Part shown: positions 8,504-17,171 of the stretch, piece after piece
How positions within the stretch are numbered: the stretch's first letter is position 1
How the letters are laid out: each line of letters starts with the position of its first letter
NCBI RefSeq assembly: GCF_000025325.1
Contig: NC_013743.1
Location: 2,170,001 to 2,234,000 of the forward strand
Length of the DNA stretch: 64,000 bases
Reading direction: 5' to 3'
Source of the DNA: Haloterrigena turkmenica DSM 5511
GTDB taxonomy: Archaea; Halobacteriota; Halobacteria; Halobacteriales; Natrialbaceae
Position numbers and translations under genes: made by a program
The notes under the pieces: model-generated
What the model saw: the letters and a program-made list of their open reading frames with translations, nothing else
Told to the model about the DNA's origin: nothing
Database searches by the model: none

Positions 8504-9490
8504 TCACTGCCGGTCGCCGTCAGCCCGAACTCGAGCCCCAGCCGTCGCCGGTTCGGTCACCAGCACCCGCCCCTCGAGTCCGTTCTCCGCGAGGGCGTCT
8601 CGGGCCGCCGACTCGGCCTCGGCGGCGTGGCTGCGGTCGGTGACGCCGTAGACGACGGGGCCCCACGACGACTGGCCGATGCCCGACAGCACCGGGCAGT
8701 CCTCGAGCGCCTCGACGAGCGTTCCCGCGGGCGGGCGGAAGACGCCGCCCTGCGCGTCGGCGTACCACGCACCGTTCTTCCGACCGATTTCGGCTATCGC
8801 CTCGCCGAAGGCCTCGAGACGGTCCTCCGCGGCGGCGGGAAGCAGTTTGCGGGTGACGACGCCGGCGATTTCGTCTGCGACGGCGGGGTCGGAACGCTCG
8901 ACGACCGCGCGCATGCTCGCGTCCTCGTCGTCGCCGCTGCGGCCGGGGTCGGCGTCGGGAACCGCGACGAGGAAGCGCCAATTTTCGGGGAGGTCGTGGC
9001 GGGCGACGACCGGCGGGACCGTCCAGTCGCCCTCCGCCGGCGGTTCCGTGGTAAAGCGGTTGGTCGGATGGCCGGCGTCGACGACGAAGCCGCCGTCCTC
9101 GAAGGTCGCGACGCCGACGCCGCTGCGCCCGCCCCGGCCCATCGCCGGCGCGAGGTCTCGGACTCGAGGCTCGATGCCGTGTGCCCGCGCCGTCGCGGCG
9201 AGAACGGACAGCGCCAGCTGGGTCCCGCTGCCGAGGCCGACGTGGCGGGGCAGCCGTTCCTCGAGCGTGACCGCGACCCCTGGGACGTCGAGGGCGTCGA
9301 CGGCGCGGGCGGCGTACTCCCGACCCAGCGGATCGTCGCCCTCGACGCCGTCGGCGGGTTCGGCGGTGACCGTCACGCGCGGCGCCTCGAGCCCGACGCC
9401 GATCCCGCCGTAGAGTCGTCTGCGAGCGAGCGAGAGGTTCTGGAAGCCGACGTGGAGCCGCGCTCCCGCGCTGACCGTCGCGGTCGTCAT
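8504..9490 (-). CDS. GHMP-superfamily protein, beta-ribofuranosylaminobenzene 5'-phosphate synthase-like
   Basis: The 328-residue protein has a GHMP-type N-terminus (GARLHVGFQNLSLARRRLYGGIGVGL) and the Pro/Gly-rich motif VGLGSGTQLALSV. The central GRGGRSGVGVATFEDGGFVVDAGH is characteristic of beta-RFAP synthase (MptG-like). In methanogens that enzyme condenses an aminobenzoate with PRPP to start the tetrahydromethanopterin side arm. The end, SGIGQSSWGPVVYGV, also fits. Haloarchaea are folate users, so the physiological substrate here is open; a modified C1 carrier or related ribosylated aromatic is possible. It lies 14 nt from the repeat copy A and is not in an obvious operon. Confidence 0.85.
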   Translation of the reverse strand: MTTATVSAGARLHVGFQNLSLARRRLYGGIGVGLEAPRVTVTAEPADGVEGDDPLGREYAARAVDALDVPGVAVTLEERLPRHVGLGSGTQLALSVLAATARAHGIEPRVRDLAPAMGRGGRSGVGVATFEDGGFVVDAGHPTNRFTTEPPAEGDWTVPPVVARHDLPENWRFLVAVPDADPGRSGDDEDASMRAVVERSDPAVADEIAGVVTRKLLPAAAEDRLEAFGEAIAEIGRKNGAWYADAQGGVFRPPAGTLVEALEDCPVLSGIGQSSWGPVVYGVTDRSHAAEAESAARDALAENGLEGRVLVTEPATAGARVRADGDRQ

Positions 9491-9653
9491 GCCCGGCCGT
9501 AGGAAGGCCCCCGGGAAGGGGGTTTCGACGGTGGCAACGAACGGTCGAAACGCTCTCTTGCGGTCCGGCGGTTTTGCGGAGTCGGAGTGCCGGCGCCAGC
9601 GACGGCTGCAGCGAGAAATCGCCGTTGAGCGGGTCGATCACCGCTCGTGACGA

Positions 9654-10973
9654 TCAGTACGGCGCGTAGAACACCCACCCCTCGGGCGGAACCGAGACCT
9701 CGACCCAGCCGTCACCGTTGACGTCGATGTCGTCGGCGTTGCCACTGTAGTCTTTGAGCGTCTCGTCGCTCCAGGTCGTGTACACCCACTTACTTCGCCA
9801 GCTGTCGGTATTGTTGTTGAGACCGACGAGCAGGTTGTTCTGCCGCTCGTAGACTGCGAGGTCGGAATCGGTGTGTCGCCAGTAGGTCGTACCGCCGGCG
9901 AGGTTCGTCTTGACCCACACCATGTTGGTGATCGCGTCGTCGTCGAGGATCTCGTCGGGGTAGAGATTGTATACCATCGGCGTTCCCTCGATCGTGAGAA
10001 CGAAGGCGTGTGCGAGGTGGTACTGTGGCGGCGCGCCCTCGTCGTGATTCTGAACGAACGGCCAAGAGTGGAACGGATCCTGGGCGACAACTCCCGCACC
10101 GTCGAGTTTGCTCATATCACCATAGTCGAAGACCTCCTCCATGACGAAGTACAGCGGGTAGTCGAAGGCGTTCATTCCGGTATCGATGTAGTTCTGCACG
10201 TAGTCGACGCCGCCGTCAAACACCTCTCCGACTCGACTCATGCCGAACTCGTCAGCCCACTGATTGGCGTACTGCTCCCAGTATTCGCGCTCGACGTGTT
10301 TGACCGCATCGTAGCGGTAGCCGTCGGCCCCGGTGTCCGCGATCTTTTTCATGTAGTCGTACAGCTGCTCGCGGACGTACGGCGCGGTGTCCTCGTGTCC
10401 GTGGTCCTCGAGTTGCGCGAGGTCCTTCAACCCGAGGAGGTTCCCGTGCTCGACCTGGTGTTCGTCGTCCCAGTCGTCGATCGAACCGACGTGAGTGTGG
10501 AAGTGTTTCTCCTTGAACTGCGGGAAGTCGTAGCCGCGATTTGCGGCCATGTGGTTCATTACGCAGTCGACGTACACCTCGAGGCCGTGTTCGTGTGCGG
10601 TCTCGACGAGCCGGTTGAGGTCCGCTTCGGTCCCGAACTCGCTGTCGAAGGAGCGGAAGTCGACCGGCTGGTAGCCCAACGGCGGATCGTTCCGGCCGTC
10701 CTGGTCGCTCCAGGTCAGCTCGCTCTCTTGAGGCGCCTGGATCCAGACGCCGTCGTAGCCGCGGTCCGCAACTGTCGAGAGGGTGTCCGTGATCGTCGGC
10801 CACGTCTCGTGGAAGTACTGGAAGAACACCCGTTCGCCGCTGCCCGTGCCCGCCGAGGCGGACCCGACGCCGGTGAGGGAAACACCGGCCATCGCGGCGG
10901 TGCTGATGAGGGCTCGTCTACTCATCGCGTCGTCGATTCCGTCACCGGATCGTCGATCGGTATCGTCTGACAT
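9654..10973 (-). CDS. Secreted alpha-amylase, GH13 family
   Basis: The 439-residue protein has a Tat signal (MSRRALISTAAMAGVSLTG, twin Arg at 19-20). The GH13 barrel follows, with YVDCVMNHM (conserved region I), GYRYDAVKH holding the nucleophile Asp222, VGEVFD with the acid/base Glu250, and VQNHDEG with the transition-state Asp311. The C-terminal ~80 residues are the usual beta domain. Length is typical of archaeal/bacillary alpha-amylases that hydrolyse internal alpha-1,4 bonds of starch or glycogen outside the cell. The start is taken at the ATG at 10971-10973, where the Tat signal is intact. The upstream region (10974-11269) is shared with the divergent glycosyltransferase gene. Confidence 0.93.
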   Translation of the reverse strand: MSDDTDRRSGDGIDDAMSRRALISTAAMAGVSLTGVGSASAGTGSGERVFFQYFHETWPTITDTLSTVADRGYDGVWIQAPQESELTWSDQDGRNDPPLGYQPVDFRSFDSEFGTEADLNRLVETAHEHGLEVYVDCVMNHMAANRGYDFPQFKEKHFHTHVGSIDDWDDEHQVEHGNLLGLKDLAQLEDHGHEDTAPYVREQLYDYMKKIADTGADGYRYDAVKHVEREYWEQYANQWADEFGMSRVGEVFDGGVDYVQNYIDTGMNAFDYPLYFVMEEVFDYGDMSKLDGAGVVAQDPFHSWPFVQNHDEGAPPQYHLAHAFVLTIEGTPMVYNLYPDEILDDDAITNMVWVKTNLAGGTTYWRHTDSDLAVYERQNNLLVGLNNNTDSWRSKWVYTTWSDETLKDYSGNADDIDVNGDGWVEVSVPPEGWVFYAPY

Positions 10974-11238
10974 GCAATCGTGAGGTATTATTTCATCACA
11001 AATAAACCTAGTTGAAGAACATATTACAATTATAATTCGAACTGGTCTGCTACAACCCCGATAGGAACGGAATCTATGGGCCCAGAAACGGCCGCAACGA
11101 TCGAGGGGTGCGCGGCCGCCGTCTGTATCGGAACGCGAAGCCACGCTTCGACGCGGTGTGTCCGTTTCCGAGCTGGCGGTCGCGGGTTCGACGGTGGTGG
11201 CGGTCCGGATAGCGGAGTCGACCCGGCACGGCAGAGCG

Positions 11239-11247
11239 GTTATATCG
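11239..11247 (+). promoter_or_regulatory. TATA-like box for the GT2 gene
   Basis: GTTATATCG lies about 27 nt before the ATG at 11270, with no Shine-Dalgarno sequence between. This favours the ATG at 11270 over the one at 11279. Confidence 0.6.
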
Positions 11248-11269
11248 CTCGCGCCGACAGTCACCGACG

Positions 11270-11980
11270 ATGTCCGACATGGATGCCTCGGTCGTCATTC
11301 CCGCTCGCGACGAAGGATCGCGACTCGAGCGAACGCTGGATTCGCTCATCGCACAGACCTTCGACGGCCGTTTCGAGGTGATCGTCGTCGCGAGCGGCAC
11401 GCGGACGCTGGCAGTGGCTCGAGCGCATCCGATCGTCGACCGAGCCCTGATCGACGACAGCCGGATGGGACCCGGCACGGCGCGAAACCGGGGCGCGGCG
11501 GCCGCGACCGGCGACATCCTGTTGTTTACCGATGCCGATACGGTCGTCCCGCCGCCGTGGGTGCGACGCCACTGTCGCCACTACGCGACGCCGTCGGTCG
11601 CCGGTGTCGGCGGCCCGCTTCGTCCCCTCGCCGGTGGACCGGCCCACCGCGTCCGCTTTCGGCTCCTCTCGGACTGGTGGTACCGAATCAGCTGGCCTCT
11701 CGGCTTCGTCCAGCAGCCGGGGTCGAACTGCAGCGTGCGCCGGTCGGCGTTCGAGGCAGTCGACGGCTTCGACGAGTCGCTTTCCTTCCTCGAGGACACA
11801 GACCTCTCCCTGCGGTTGTGTGAGACCGGATCGGTCGTCTACGACTCCGGTTGCCCGGTCCGAACGTCGGTACGGCGCCACGAGCGAGAGGGCTATCTCC
11901 CGCTCCTGCTGGCGTACCTCGTGGGCTACCTCGAGTACGCGCTGCCGGGCCGGTCGCCGATGCGGGATCACTTCTCGTAA
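11270..11980 (+). CDS. Family 2 glycosyltransferase
   Basis: The 236-residue protein begins SVVIPARDEGSRLERTLDSL, the nucleotide-sugar binding start of GT-A fold family 2 enzymes. LLFTDADTVVPPPW supplies the DxD-type metal/UDP-sugar motif near residue 87. The GSNCSVRRSAFEAVDGFDE and FLEDTDLSLRL segments correspond to the acceptor loop and the ED catalytic-base motif. No strong transmembrane helix is seen apart from a weakly hydrophobic C-terminal stretch. It should transfer a sugar to a lipid or glycan acceptor on the cytoplasmic face; donor and acceptor cannot be told. It stands alone between the amylase gene and yqeC. Confidence 0.88.
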   Translation: MSDMDASVVIPARDEGSRLERTLDSLIAQTFDGRFEVIVVASGTRTLAVARAHPIVDRALIDDSRMGPGTARNRGAAAATGDILLFTDADTVVPPPWVRRHCRHYATPSVAGVGGPLRPLAGGPAHRVRFRLLSDWWYRISWPLGFVQQPGSNCSVRRSAFEAVDGFDESLSFLEDTDLSLRLCETGSVVYDSGCPVRTSVRRHEREGYLPLLLAYLVGYLEYALPGRSPMRDHFS

Positions 11981-12038
11981 CCGTCGCACTCGGCGACCGA
12001 CCGCCGACCCTTTCTCGCCGGTCGTCGTACCATCGGAT

Positions 12039-12878
12039 ATGGACGACGACCCGGACCCCAACCTCGTCGACGCGCTCGCGGCCGACGCCTCGCTCACCTG
12101 CGTCGTCGGCGCCGGGGGCAAGAAATCGACCCTGTACGAACTCGCCGGCCGCCTCGAGCGCGCCGTCGTGACGGCGACCGTCCGAATTCCGATCTTCGAC
12201 CGGCAGGTCGCCGCGGTGCGAGTAACTGAGGACCCAATTTCGCTGCTCGAGCGGGCCGATGCCGGCGAAGCCGACGGCGGGACCGAGAACGACCTCGAGT
12301 GGCCCCTCGGACTGGTTCCGGCTCAGGAACGCGAGGATCGCTATCTGGGGTACGACACGGACGTCGTCGATCGGATCGCGGCGTCCTCGAGTGTCGATCA
12401 CGTCCTCGTCAAGGCCGACGGGGCGCGGACGCGGCTGTTGAAGGCGCCGAACGAGCGCGAACCGCAGCTTCCGGAGACGGTCGATACAGTGCTCGCGATC
12501 GCCAGCGTCGACGCGGTCGGCCGCCCCCTCGATTCGGACGCCGTCCACCGCCCCGAGCGCGTCGCTGCGGTCACCGGCCGTGAGATCGGGGAGACCATCC
12601 GTCCGGACGACGTCGCGACGATCGTCACCAGCCCCGACGGCGGGCTGAAGGACGTACCGCCGGACGCGACGTACGTGCCGGTTCTCAACATGGTCGACGA
12701 CGCCGACGACCGCGCGGTCGCCCGCGAGATCGCGACGCAGATTCTCGAGCGGAGCGCGGACACCGATGCGGCCGCTCACGATCGAATTCCGCGGGTCGTC
12801 CTGACGAGCATGATCGCCGACGAGCCGTTGATCGACGTCCTCGAGGCCCCCTCGAGAGCGTCCGCCGGGGACGAGTGA
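12039..12878 (+). CDS. yqeC: YqeC-like putative selenium/molybdenum hydroxylase accessory protein
   Basis: The 279-residue protein has near its start VVGAGGKKSTLYELA, the characteristic P-loop-like motif of the YqeC family. VLVKADGARTRLLKAP in the middle is also typical. The family is associated with maturation of selenium-dependent molybdenum hydroxylases and, more widely, with molybdenum cofactor handling. The ATG at 12039 is chosen because the family motif starts about 25 residues later; the frame extends far upstream only as a shadow of the glycosyltransferase gene. It is followed after 46 nt by mobA, which supports a cofactor-maturation role. No hydroxylase structural gene lies in the window. 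Confidence 0.85.
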   Translation: MDDDPDPNLVDALAADASLTCVVGAGGKKSTLYELAGRLERAVVTATVRIPIFDRQVAAVRVTEDPISLLERADAGEADGGTENDLEWPLGLVPAQEREDRYLGYDTDVVDRIAASSSVDHVLVKADGARTRLLKAPNEREPQLPETVDTVLAIASVDAVGRPLDSDAVHRPERVAAVTGREIGETIRPDDVATIVTSPDGGLKDVPPDATYVPVLNMVDDADDRAVAREIATQILERSADTDAAAHDRIPRVVLTSMIADEPLIDVLEAPSRASAGDE

Positions 12879-12892
12879 GAGGCGAGGGCGGT

Positions 12893-12900
12893 GGTTTATT
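12893..12900 (+). promoter_or_regulatory. TATA-like box for mobA
   Basis: GTTTATTG is centred about 28 nt before the GTG at 12925. mobA may thus have its own leaderless promoter in addition to read-through from yqeC. Confidence 0.5.
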
Positions 12901-12924
12901 GGACGATCGGCCGTACCTCGAACC

Positions 12925-13551
12925 GTGACCAGCGAACGATCCCTGGGCGGCGTCGTCCTCGCCGGCGGCTACTCCACGCGCTTTGGCGAGTCGGACAAGG
13001 CCGTCGCCGACCTCGCGGGAACGCCCATGATCCGCCGGGTCGTCGACCGACTCGCGACCGTGACCGACGACCTCGTGGTCAACTGCCGCGACGACCAGCT
13101 CGAGGCGATTCGGGCCGCGCTCGCGGGCAGTGATCTCGAGCCCCGGTACGCGACCGATCCCGTCCCGGATAGGGGGCCGCTGGCCGGCATTCAGGTCGGC
13201 CTTGAAGCGGTCGACCGCGAGTACACGGCCGTCGTCGCCTGCGATATGCCCTTCGTCGATCCAGCGTTGCTCGAGACGCTCCACGATCGCGCTTGCGGCC
13301 GCGACGGCGCCGTCGTCCGCCTCGAGGACGGCTGGTATCAGACGACCCAGGCAGTCTACCGGGCCGACGCGATGGCCGAGGCCTGCGCGGAGACGCTCGA
13401 CTCGGAGGACAAGCGGATCGTCGCCGCCCTCGAGCGCATCGACATCGTGGAAGTCGGCGAGAACGACCTCGAGGGCGTCTCCGAGCGGACGTTCGAGGGG
13501 ATCGACACGCAGGAGGCCCTCGCGGAAGCGGAACGGCGGATGAGACGGTAA
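12925..13551 (+). CDS. mobA: Molybdenum cofactor guanylyltransferase
   Basis: The 208-residue protein opens with GGVVLAGGYSTRFGESDKAV, the LAGGxSxRxGxDKA motif of MobA nucleotidyltransferases. DPVPDRGPLAGIQVGLEAV and VVACDMPFVDPALL (metal-binding Asp) follow in the usual order. MobA attaches GMP to molybdopterin to form the guanine dinucleotide cofactor used by DMSO-reductase-family enzymes; MocA-like relatives use CTP. The start is GTG at 12925, with a TATA-like box at the leaderless distance. The pairing with yqeC fits a molybdenum-enzyme maturation unit. Confidence 0.92.
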   Translation: MTSERSLGGVVLAGGYSTRFGESDKAVADLAGTPMIRRVVDRLATVTDDLVVNCRDDQLEAIRAALAGSDLEPRYATDPVPDRGPLAGIQVGLEAVDREYTAVVACDMPFVDPALLETLHDRACGRDGAVVRLEDGWYQTTQAVYRADAMAEACAETLDSEDKRIVAALERIDIVEVGENDLEGVSERTFEGIDTQEALAEAERRMRR

Positions 13552-13610
13552 CGAGCGACGGCTACAGTTTCCTGCCGAAGCATCCGCGAGCGTAGCGAGT
13601 GGCTTCCCGT

Positions 13611-13633
13611 CTGAGCGGGCCTCGCCCGCTCAG
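13611..13633 (+). terminator. Hairpin between convergent mobA and ilvD
   Basis: CTGAGCGGG and CCCGCTCAG form a perfect 9-bp stem with a 5-base loop. A T-run (GTTTTTGT) follows about 20 nt later on the plus strand. It sits in the 152-nt gap between two converging genes, so it may end transcription of mobA. Archaeal terminators mainly need T-tracts, so the hairpin role is uncertain. Confidence 0.45.
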
Positions 13634-13703
13634 GCGGCCTTCTTCATCGAAGTTTTTGTACCGAGTGGACCGCCGCAGGCGATCCCGTGGTGGAAACCGT
13701 TCG

Positions 13704-15440
13704 TTAGTCCTGCTTCGCGCCGGGGTTCGTCACGGCGCCGTTGGCCGACGAGCCGAACATCTGACCGTACTTGGCCAGCACGCCCGTCGTGTAGTTGGGT
13801 TCTGGCTCGTCGCGTTCCTCGAGGCGCGCCTCGAGTTCCTCGTCGGAGAGGTCCACGGAGAGTTCGTGGTCGTCGATGTCGATAGTGATCGTGTCGCCGT
13901 CCTCGAGGGCGGCGATGGGGCCGCCAACGGCGGCCTCCGGTGCGACGTGGCCGATGGAAAAGCCGCGGGTCGCCCCGGAGAACCGACCGTCGGTGAACAG
14001 CGCGACGTCCTCGGCGTGGCCCTGGCCCGCCACGGCGCTCGTGACGCCGAGCATCTCACGCATTCCGGGGCCGCCCTGGGGACCCTCGTTGCGGATCCCG
14101 ATGACGTCGCCGGTCTCGACGTGACCCTCTTGGACGTATTCCATCGCGTTCTCCTCCTCCTCGAAGATCCGGACGGGACCCTCGTGGTGGAGGTGGTCCT
14201 CGCCGGTGATCTTGATGACCGCTCCCTCGGGCGCGAGGTTGCCCGTCAGGATGCGGATCGCGCCGCGCTCGTGGATCGGCTCGTCGACCGTGTTGAGGAA
14301 GTCCGCGTCGAGGTCCTCGATGGCCGGCGGGTCGATGCGCTCGAGACCCTCGGCGATCGTCTCGCCGGTGACCGTCAGCGCGTCGCCGTGGAGCAGGTCC
14401 GCCTCGAGCAGTTCTCGCAGGACGACGGGGACGCCGCCGACCTCGTGGAGGTCGTTCATCACGCGCTCGCCGCCGGGCTGAAGGTCGGCGATCTTGGGCG
14501 TGCGGGCGCTGATCTCGTTGAACTCCTCGATGTCGAGGTCGATGCCGGCCTCGGCGGCCATCGCCAGCAGGTGGAGCACGGCGTTGGTCGAGCCGCCGAC
14601 GGCGACTTGCAGCGCGATGGCGTTCTCGAAGGACTCCTTAGTGAGAAAGTCCGAGGGCTTGCGCTGCTCCTGGACGGCCTGGACGGCGAGTTCGCCGCTC
14701 TCCGTTGCGACCTCGTAGCGGTCCTCGTCTTCGGCGGGCGGCGAGGACGAGCCCAGCGGCGCGAAGCCGATCGTCTCGGAGATCGAGGCCATGGTGTTGG
14801 CGGTGAACATGCCGCCACAGGAGCCCGCGCCGGGGCAGGCGTTGCGCTCCATTTCGTCGAGTTCGTCCTCGGACATCTCGCCGTCCGCCACGGCGCCGAC
14901 GCCCTCGAAGACGTTCTGGATCGTGATCTCTCGACCACCGTGCTCGCCGGGCATGATCGAGCCGCCGTAGAGGAAGACGCTGGGCAGATCCGTCCGGATG
15001 GCGGCCATCATCATTCCGGGCATGTTCTTGTCACAGCCGCCGATGGTGACCAGCCCGTCCATGCGCTCGCCGAAGGCGACCAGTTCGACGGAGTCGGCGA
15101 TGACTTCCCGGGAGATGAGGGAGGCCTTCATCCCCTCGGTCCCCATCGAGATGGCGTCGGAGATAGTGATCGTCCCGAACTCGATGGGCATGCCGCCGGC
15201 CTCGTCGACGGCGTCGTAGGCCGACCCCGCGACGTCGTCTAAGTGGACGTTACAGGGCGTGATGTCCGCGGCCGGGTTCGCGATGCCGATCATCGGCGAG
15301 TCGAAGTCCTCGTCGTCGTACCCCATCGCGCGGAACATCGCACGGTGGGGCGCGCGCTCGACCCCTTCCGTGACCTCGTTGCTCGGCAGGTCGTCCGCTT
15401 TCCCCTCCGCGGGCGACCGCTGCTCGGGCTGTTGGCTCAT
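13704..15440 (-). CDS. ilvD: Dihydroxy-acid dehydratase
   Basis: The 578-residue protein is full length for IlvD. It has three cysteine sites expected for the Fe-S cluster: [29 protein letters not shown] and [17 protein letters not shown]. It also has the conserved [19 protein letters not shown] near the C-terminus. The enzyme dehydrates 2,3-dihydroxy-isovalerate and its methylvalerate homologue to the 2-oxo acids that precede valine, isoleucine and leucine. No other branched-chain gene is adjacent. The start ATG at 15438-15440 is followed by a short acidic leader typical of haloarchaeal IlvD. Confidence 0.96.
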   Translation of the reverse strand: MSQQPEQRSPAEGKADDLPSNEVTEGVERAPHRAMFRAMGYDDEDFDSPMIGIANPAADITPCNVHLDDVAGSAYDAVDEAGGMPIEFGTITISDAISMGTEGMKASLISREVIADSVELVAFGERMDGLVTIGGCDKNMPGMMMAAIRTDLPSVFLYGGSIMPGEHGGREITIQNVFEGVGAVADGEMSEDELDEMERNACPGAGSCGGMFTANTMASISETIGFAPLGSSSPPAEDEDRYEVATESGELAVQAVQEQRKPSDFLTKESFENAIALQVAVGGSTNAVLHLLAMAAEAGIDLDIEEFNEISARTPKIADLQPGGERVMNDLHEVGGVPVVLRELLEADLLHGDALTVTGETIAEGLERIDPPAIEDLDADFLNTVDEPIHERGAIRILTGNLAPEGAVIKITGEDHLHHEGPVRIFEEEENAMEYVQEGHVETGDVIGIRNEGPQGGPGMREMLGVTSAVAGQGHAEDVALFTDGRFSGATRGFSIGHVAPEAAVGGPIAALEDGDTITIDIDDHELSVDLSDEELEARLEERDEPEPNYTTGVLAKYGQMFGSSANGAVTNPGAKQD

Positions 15441-15708
15441 ACACCGAAATTGCCACCTCGGCGCTTAAAGTCCTCGGATACCGGTATCGGCCACTGTCAA
15501 GCGCGCAGCGAACACCTTCGGGCGATCGGCGGCGGCCCGATTGACGACCGTTGTGACCGATATCGACAGTAAACGCAGCTGTCAGAACTACCGGAAACCG
15601 GGTCGTATTCACTCGCTCATGCACAACAATCTGAATTCTAACACCGGCATTCTCGGCCCTGCACACGCTCGCGCCCTTCGATTTCCTGCACGAGTCTTTC
15701 CCGCTACT

Positions 15709-15721
15709 GTCACAGAGTGAC
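15709..15721. promoter_or_regulatory. Short palindrome upstream of a small zinc-finger gene
   Basis: GTCAC-AGA-GTGAC is a perfect 5-bp inverted repeat ending 14 nt before the ATG at 15736, in the otherwise featureless 295-nt gap after ilvD. It could be an operator, but a repeat this short can arise by chance. Confidence 0.3.
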
Positions 15722-15735
15722 TGATAGAGCCACGA

Positions 15736-15891
15736 ATGTACAAGTACTGTCTGGAGTGCGACTGGCAGGCCAGCACCGCCGGGGGCACGACCGAGGAGGA
15801 GGTCTCGGAGCGAGCCATCGAGCACTTCGTCGAGACGGGCCACACGATCGATTCGATGCGGCTCCCCCCGCCGGTTATCCTGGAAAACTGA
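15736..15891 (+). CDS. 51-residue zinc-finger-like protein
   Basis: This small gene encodes a protein starting MYKYCLECDW and containing IEHFVETGHTIDS. The CxxC pair near the N-terminus and the His pair in HFVETGH make a C2H2-like metal site plausible. The frame opens with ATG and closes with TGA at 15889-15891, 24 nt before the convergent ribL stop. The aromatic Cys-rich start, acidic middle and lack of frame breaks suggest a genuine haloarchaeal microprotein. Function is unknown; small zinc-finger proteins of this size are common in haloarchaea and are often regulators or adaptor proteins. Confidence 0.7.
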   Translation: MYKYCLECDWQASTAGGTTEEEVSERAIEHFVETGHTIDSMRLPPPVILEN

Positions 15892-15915
15892 CGGGGCGGC
15901 CCGCGATTCGGGCCC

Positions 15916-16347
15916 TCAGCCGCGGCGCTCGAGGATCCGATCGATGATCAGCCGCGTCGAGAGAATCTCGTCTTCGCGTTCGGGCTCGCGGGCGCTCGCG
16001 CGTTCGACGGTACAGTCGATCCCGCGGCGCTCGAGTTCGGCCTCGATCGCGTCGTCGTCGTGGTGCTGGTCGTGGCCCAGCGCGATCACGTCGGGGTCGA
16101 TCGCCTCGATGGGCGCGAAGATGTCCTCCTCGTGGCCGACGATGGCGTCGTCGACGGCCTCGAGGGCGGCGACGACGTCCCGGCGCTGGGCGGCCGGACA
16201 GATCGGCTTCTCCTTGTGGTCGACGTTCGACTTCCGGGCGACGATGACGAGCAGTTCGTCGCCCATCGCCGCGGCCTCCTCGAGATAGTGGACGTGTCCG
16301 GGGTGGAGAATGTCGAAGGTTCCCTGGGCGATGACCGTTCGCGTCAT
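15916..16347 (-). CDS. ribL: Archaeal FAD synthase (FMN adenylyltransferase)
   Basis: The 143-residue protein starts [25 protein letters not shown], with the HPGH version of the HxGH nucleotidyltransferase motif. It ends with [13 protein letters not shown], equivalent to the ISSTxxR motif. Size and motifs match archaeal RibL, which transfers AMP from ATP (or CMP from CTP) to FMN to make FAD in the cytoplasm. It is a cytidylyltransferase-like protein, so glycerol-3-phosphate cytidylyltransferase is the alternative, but the archaeal context favours RibL. It precedes no obvious operon partner; the JAMM gene lies 111 nt upstream on the same strand. Confidence 0.88.
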   Translation of the reverse strand: MTRTVIAQGTFDILHPGHVHYLEEAAAMGDELLVIVARKSNVDHKEKPICPAAQRRDVVAALEAVDDAIVGHEEDIFAPIEAIDPDVIALGHDQHHDDDAIEAELERRGIDCTVERASAREPEREDEILSTRLIIDRILERRG

Positions 16348-16458
16348 CGCGCCCTCCGAAGCCCCGTCGCGGCTCCCTCGGTCGTCGGTCGATCGGTTCG
16401 TCGTCTCGGTTTCGCAGTCGGTCCGCGGATCGGACCGGGAGTCGTCTCGAGCATCATA

Positions 16459-16953
16459 CTATCGGAGTTCGTCGTCGATATCCGCCTGCGTGAAATCGAA
16501 GAAGTCCTCGGTTTCGGGTAGCTCCACGTCGATCACGTTCAGTCGGGTCGGCTCGCCCCCCGAATCGAAGGCCTCCCAGTCCGAGCGGCGATAGGGCGCG
16601 CCGATAATGATATGGACGCTGCCCCGACCGAACGTCTCCAGATCCGCGCTGCTCGGGCTGATCACGCCGTTCGGATGCGAGTGGACGCTGCCCAGCGCCT
16701 TCACGTCGTTCGGGATCTGGCTCGTCTTGACGGTCGCGCTGACGCTGTTCGACTCGGTGCCGGGAATCACGAGAATATCCGTGATGACGAGTCCGTCTCG
16801 GTCCAGTCCCAGTCGATCCGCCTCGGTTCCTCGGAGGAATCCCATGTACTCGTCGGGATGGGCGGCCTCGGAGGACTCGAGGGCGAACTCGAGGGTCTCC
16901 TCGGCGATGCCGAGGATCGAACTCGAGCGAAACAGCGCGTCGAACAGCCCCAT
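16459..16953 (-). CDS. JAMM/MPN+ domain metalloprotease (possible desampylase)
   Basis: The 164-residue protein carries the complete JAMM zinc site. A Glu lies in HPDEYMGFLRG, and HSHPNGVISPSSAD provides HxHPx(7)Sx2D, with Asp ten residues after the second His. In haloarchaea, JAMM proteins of this size remove ubiquitin-like SAMP modifiers from target proteins, and sometimes process sulfur-carrier proteins. Which substrate this one uses cannot be read from sequence. The start MGLFDALFRSSS at 16953 is preferred because the 21 upstream residues do not look like the family. It sits upstream of ribL. Confidence 0.87.
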   Translation of the reverse strand: MGLFDALFRSSSILGIAEETLEFALESSEAAHPDEYMGFLRGTEADRLGLDRDGLVITDILVIPGTESNSVSATVKTSQIPNDVKALGSVHSHPNGVISPSSADLETFGRGSVHIIIGAPYRRSDWEAFDSGGEPTRLNVIDVELPETEDFFDFTQADIDDELR

Positions 16954-17108
16954 GACACGACCTGCGTGCTTGCGGTTGCTAAACGTTCCGATGGTCGTTT
17001 CGGCGGCGGACGGCACGACGGCGCCGCGGCGAGCGTCGGGCCGGCGGCTGCGGCGTCTCCGATTGTCCGTCCCGATCGTCCGTGATATCTGTCGACCGTC
17101 AACTAGGT

Positions 17109-17118
17109 GTGTATATAT
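17109..17118 (+). promoter_or_regulatory. TATA-like box upstream of malic enzyme
   Basis: GTATATATTA is the strongest A/T block in the 218-nt gap between the divergent JAMM and malic-enzyme genes. It is about 58 nt before the ATG at 17172, so transcription from it would give a short 5' leader of around 30 nt. Confidence 0.45.
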
Positions 17119-17171
17119 TACCTATCTCTACTAGCGCACTGTTTTTCAGACGGCTCTCCGTATCCGCCTTT

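Noticed and set aside
8246-9502. Plus-strand frame of 418 codons through the repeat copy A and opposite the GHMP gene
   Set aside because: The first part reads through a non-coding repeat and the rest is antisense to a motif-bearing gene.
13599-15242. Plus-strand frame of 547 codons opposite ilvD
   Set aside because: It is antisense to a full-length IlvD with intact Fe-S cysteines and has no independent motif.
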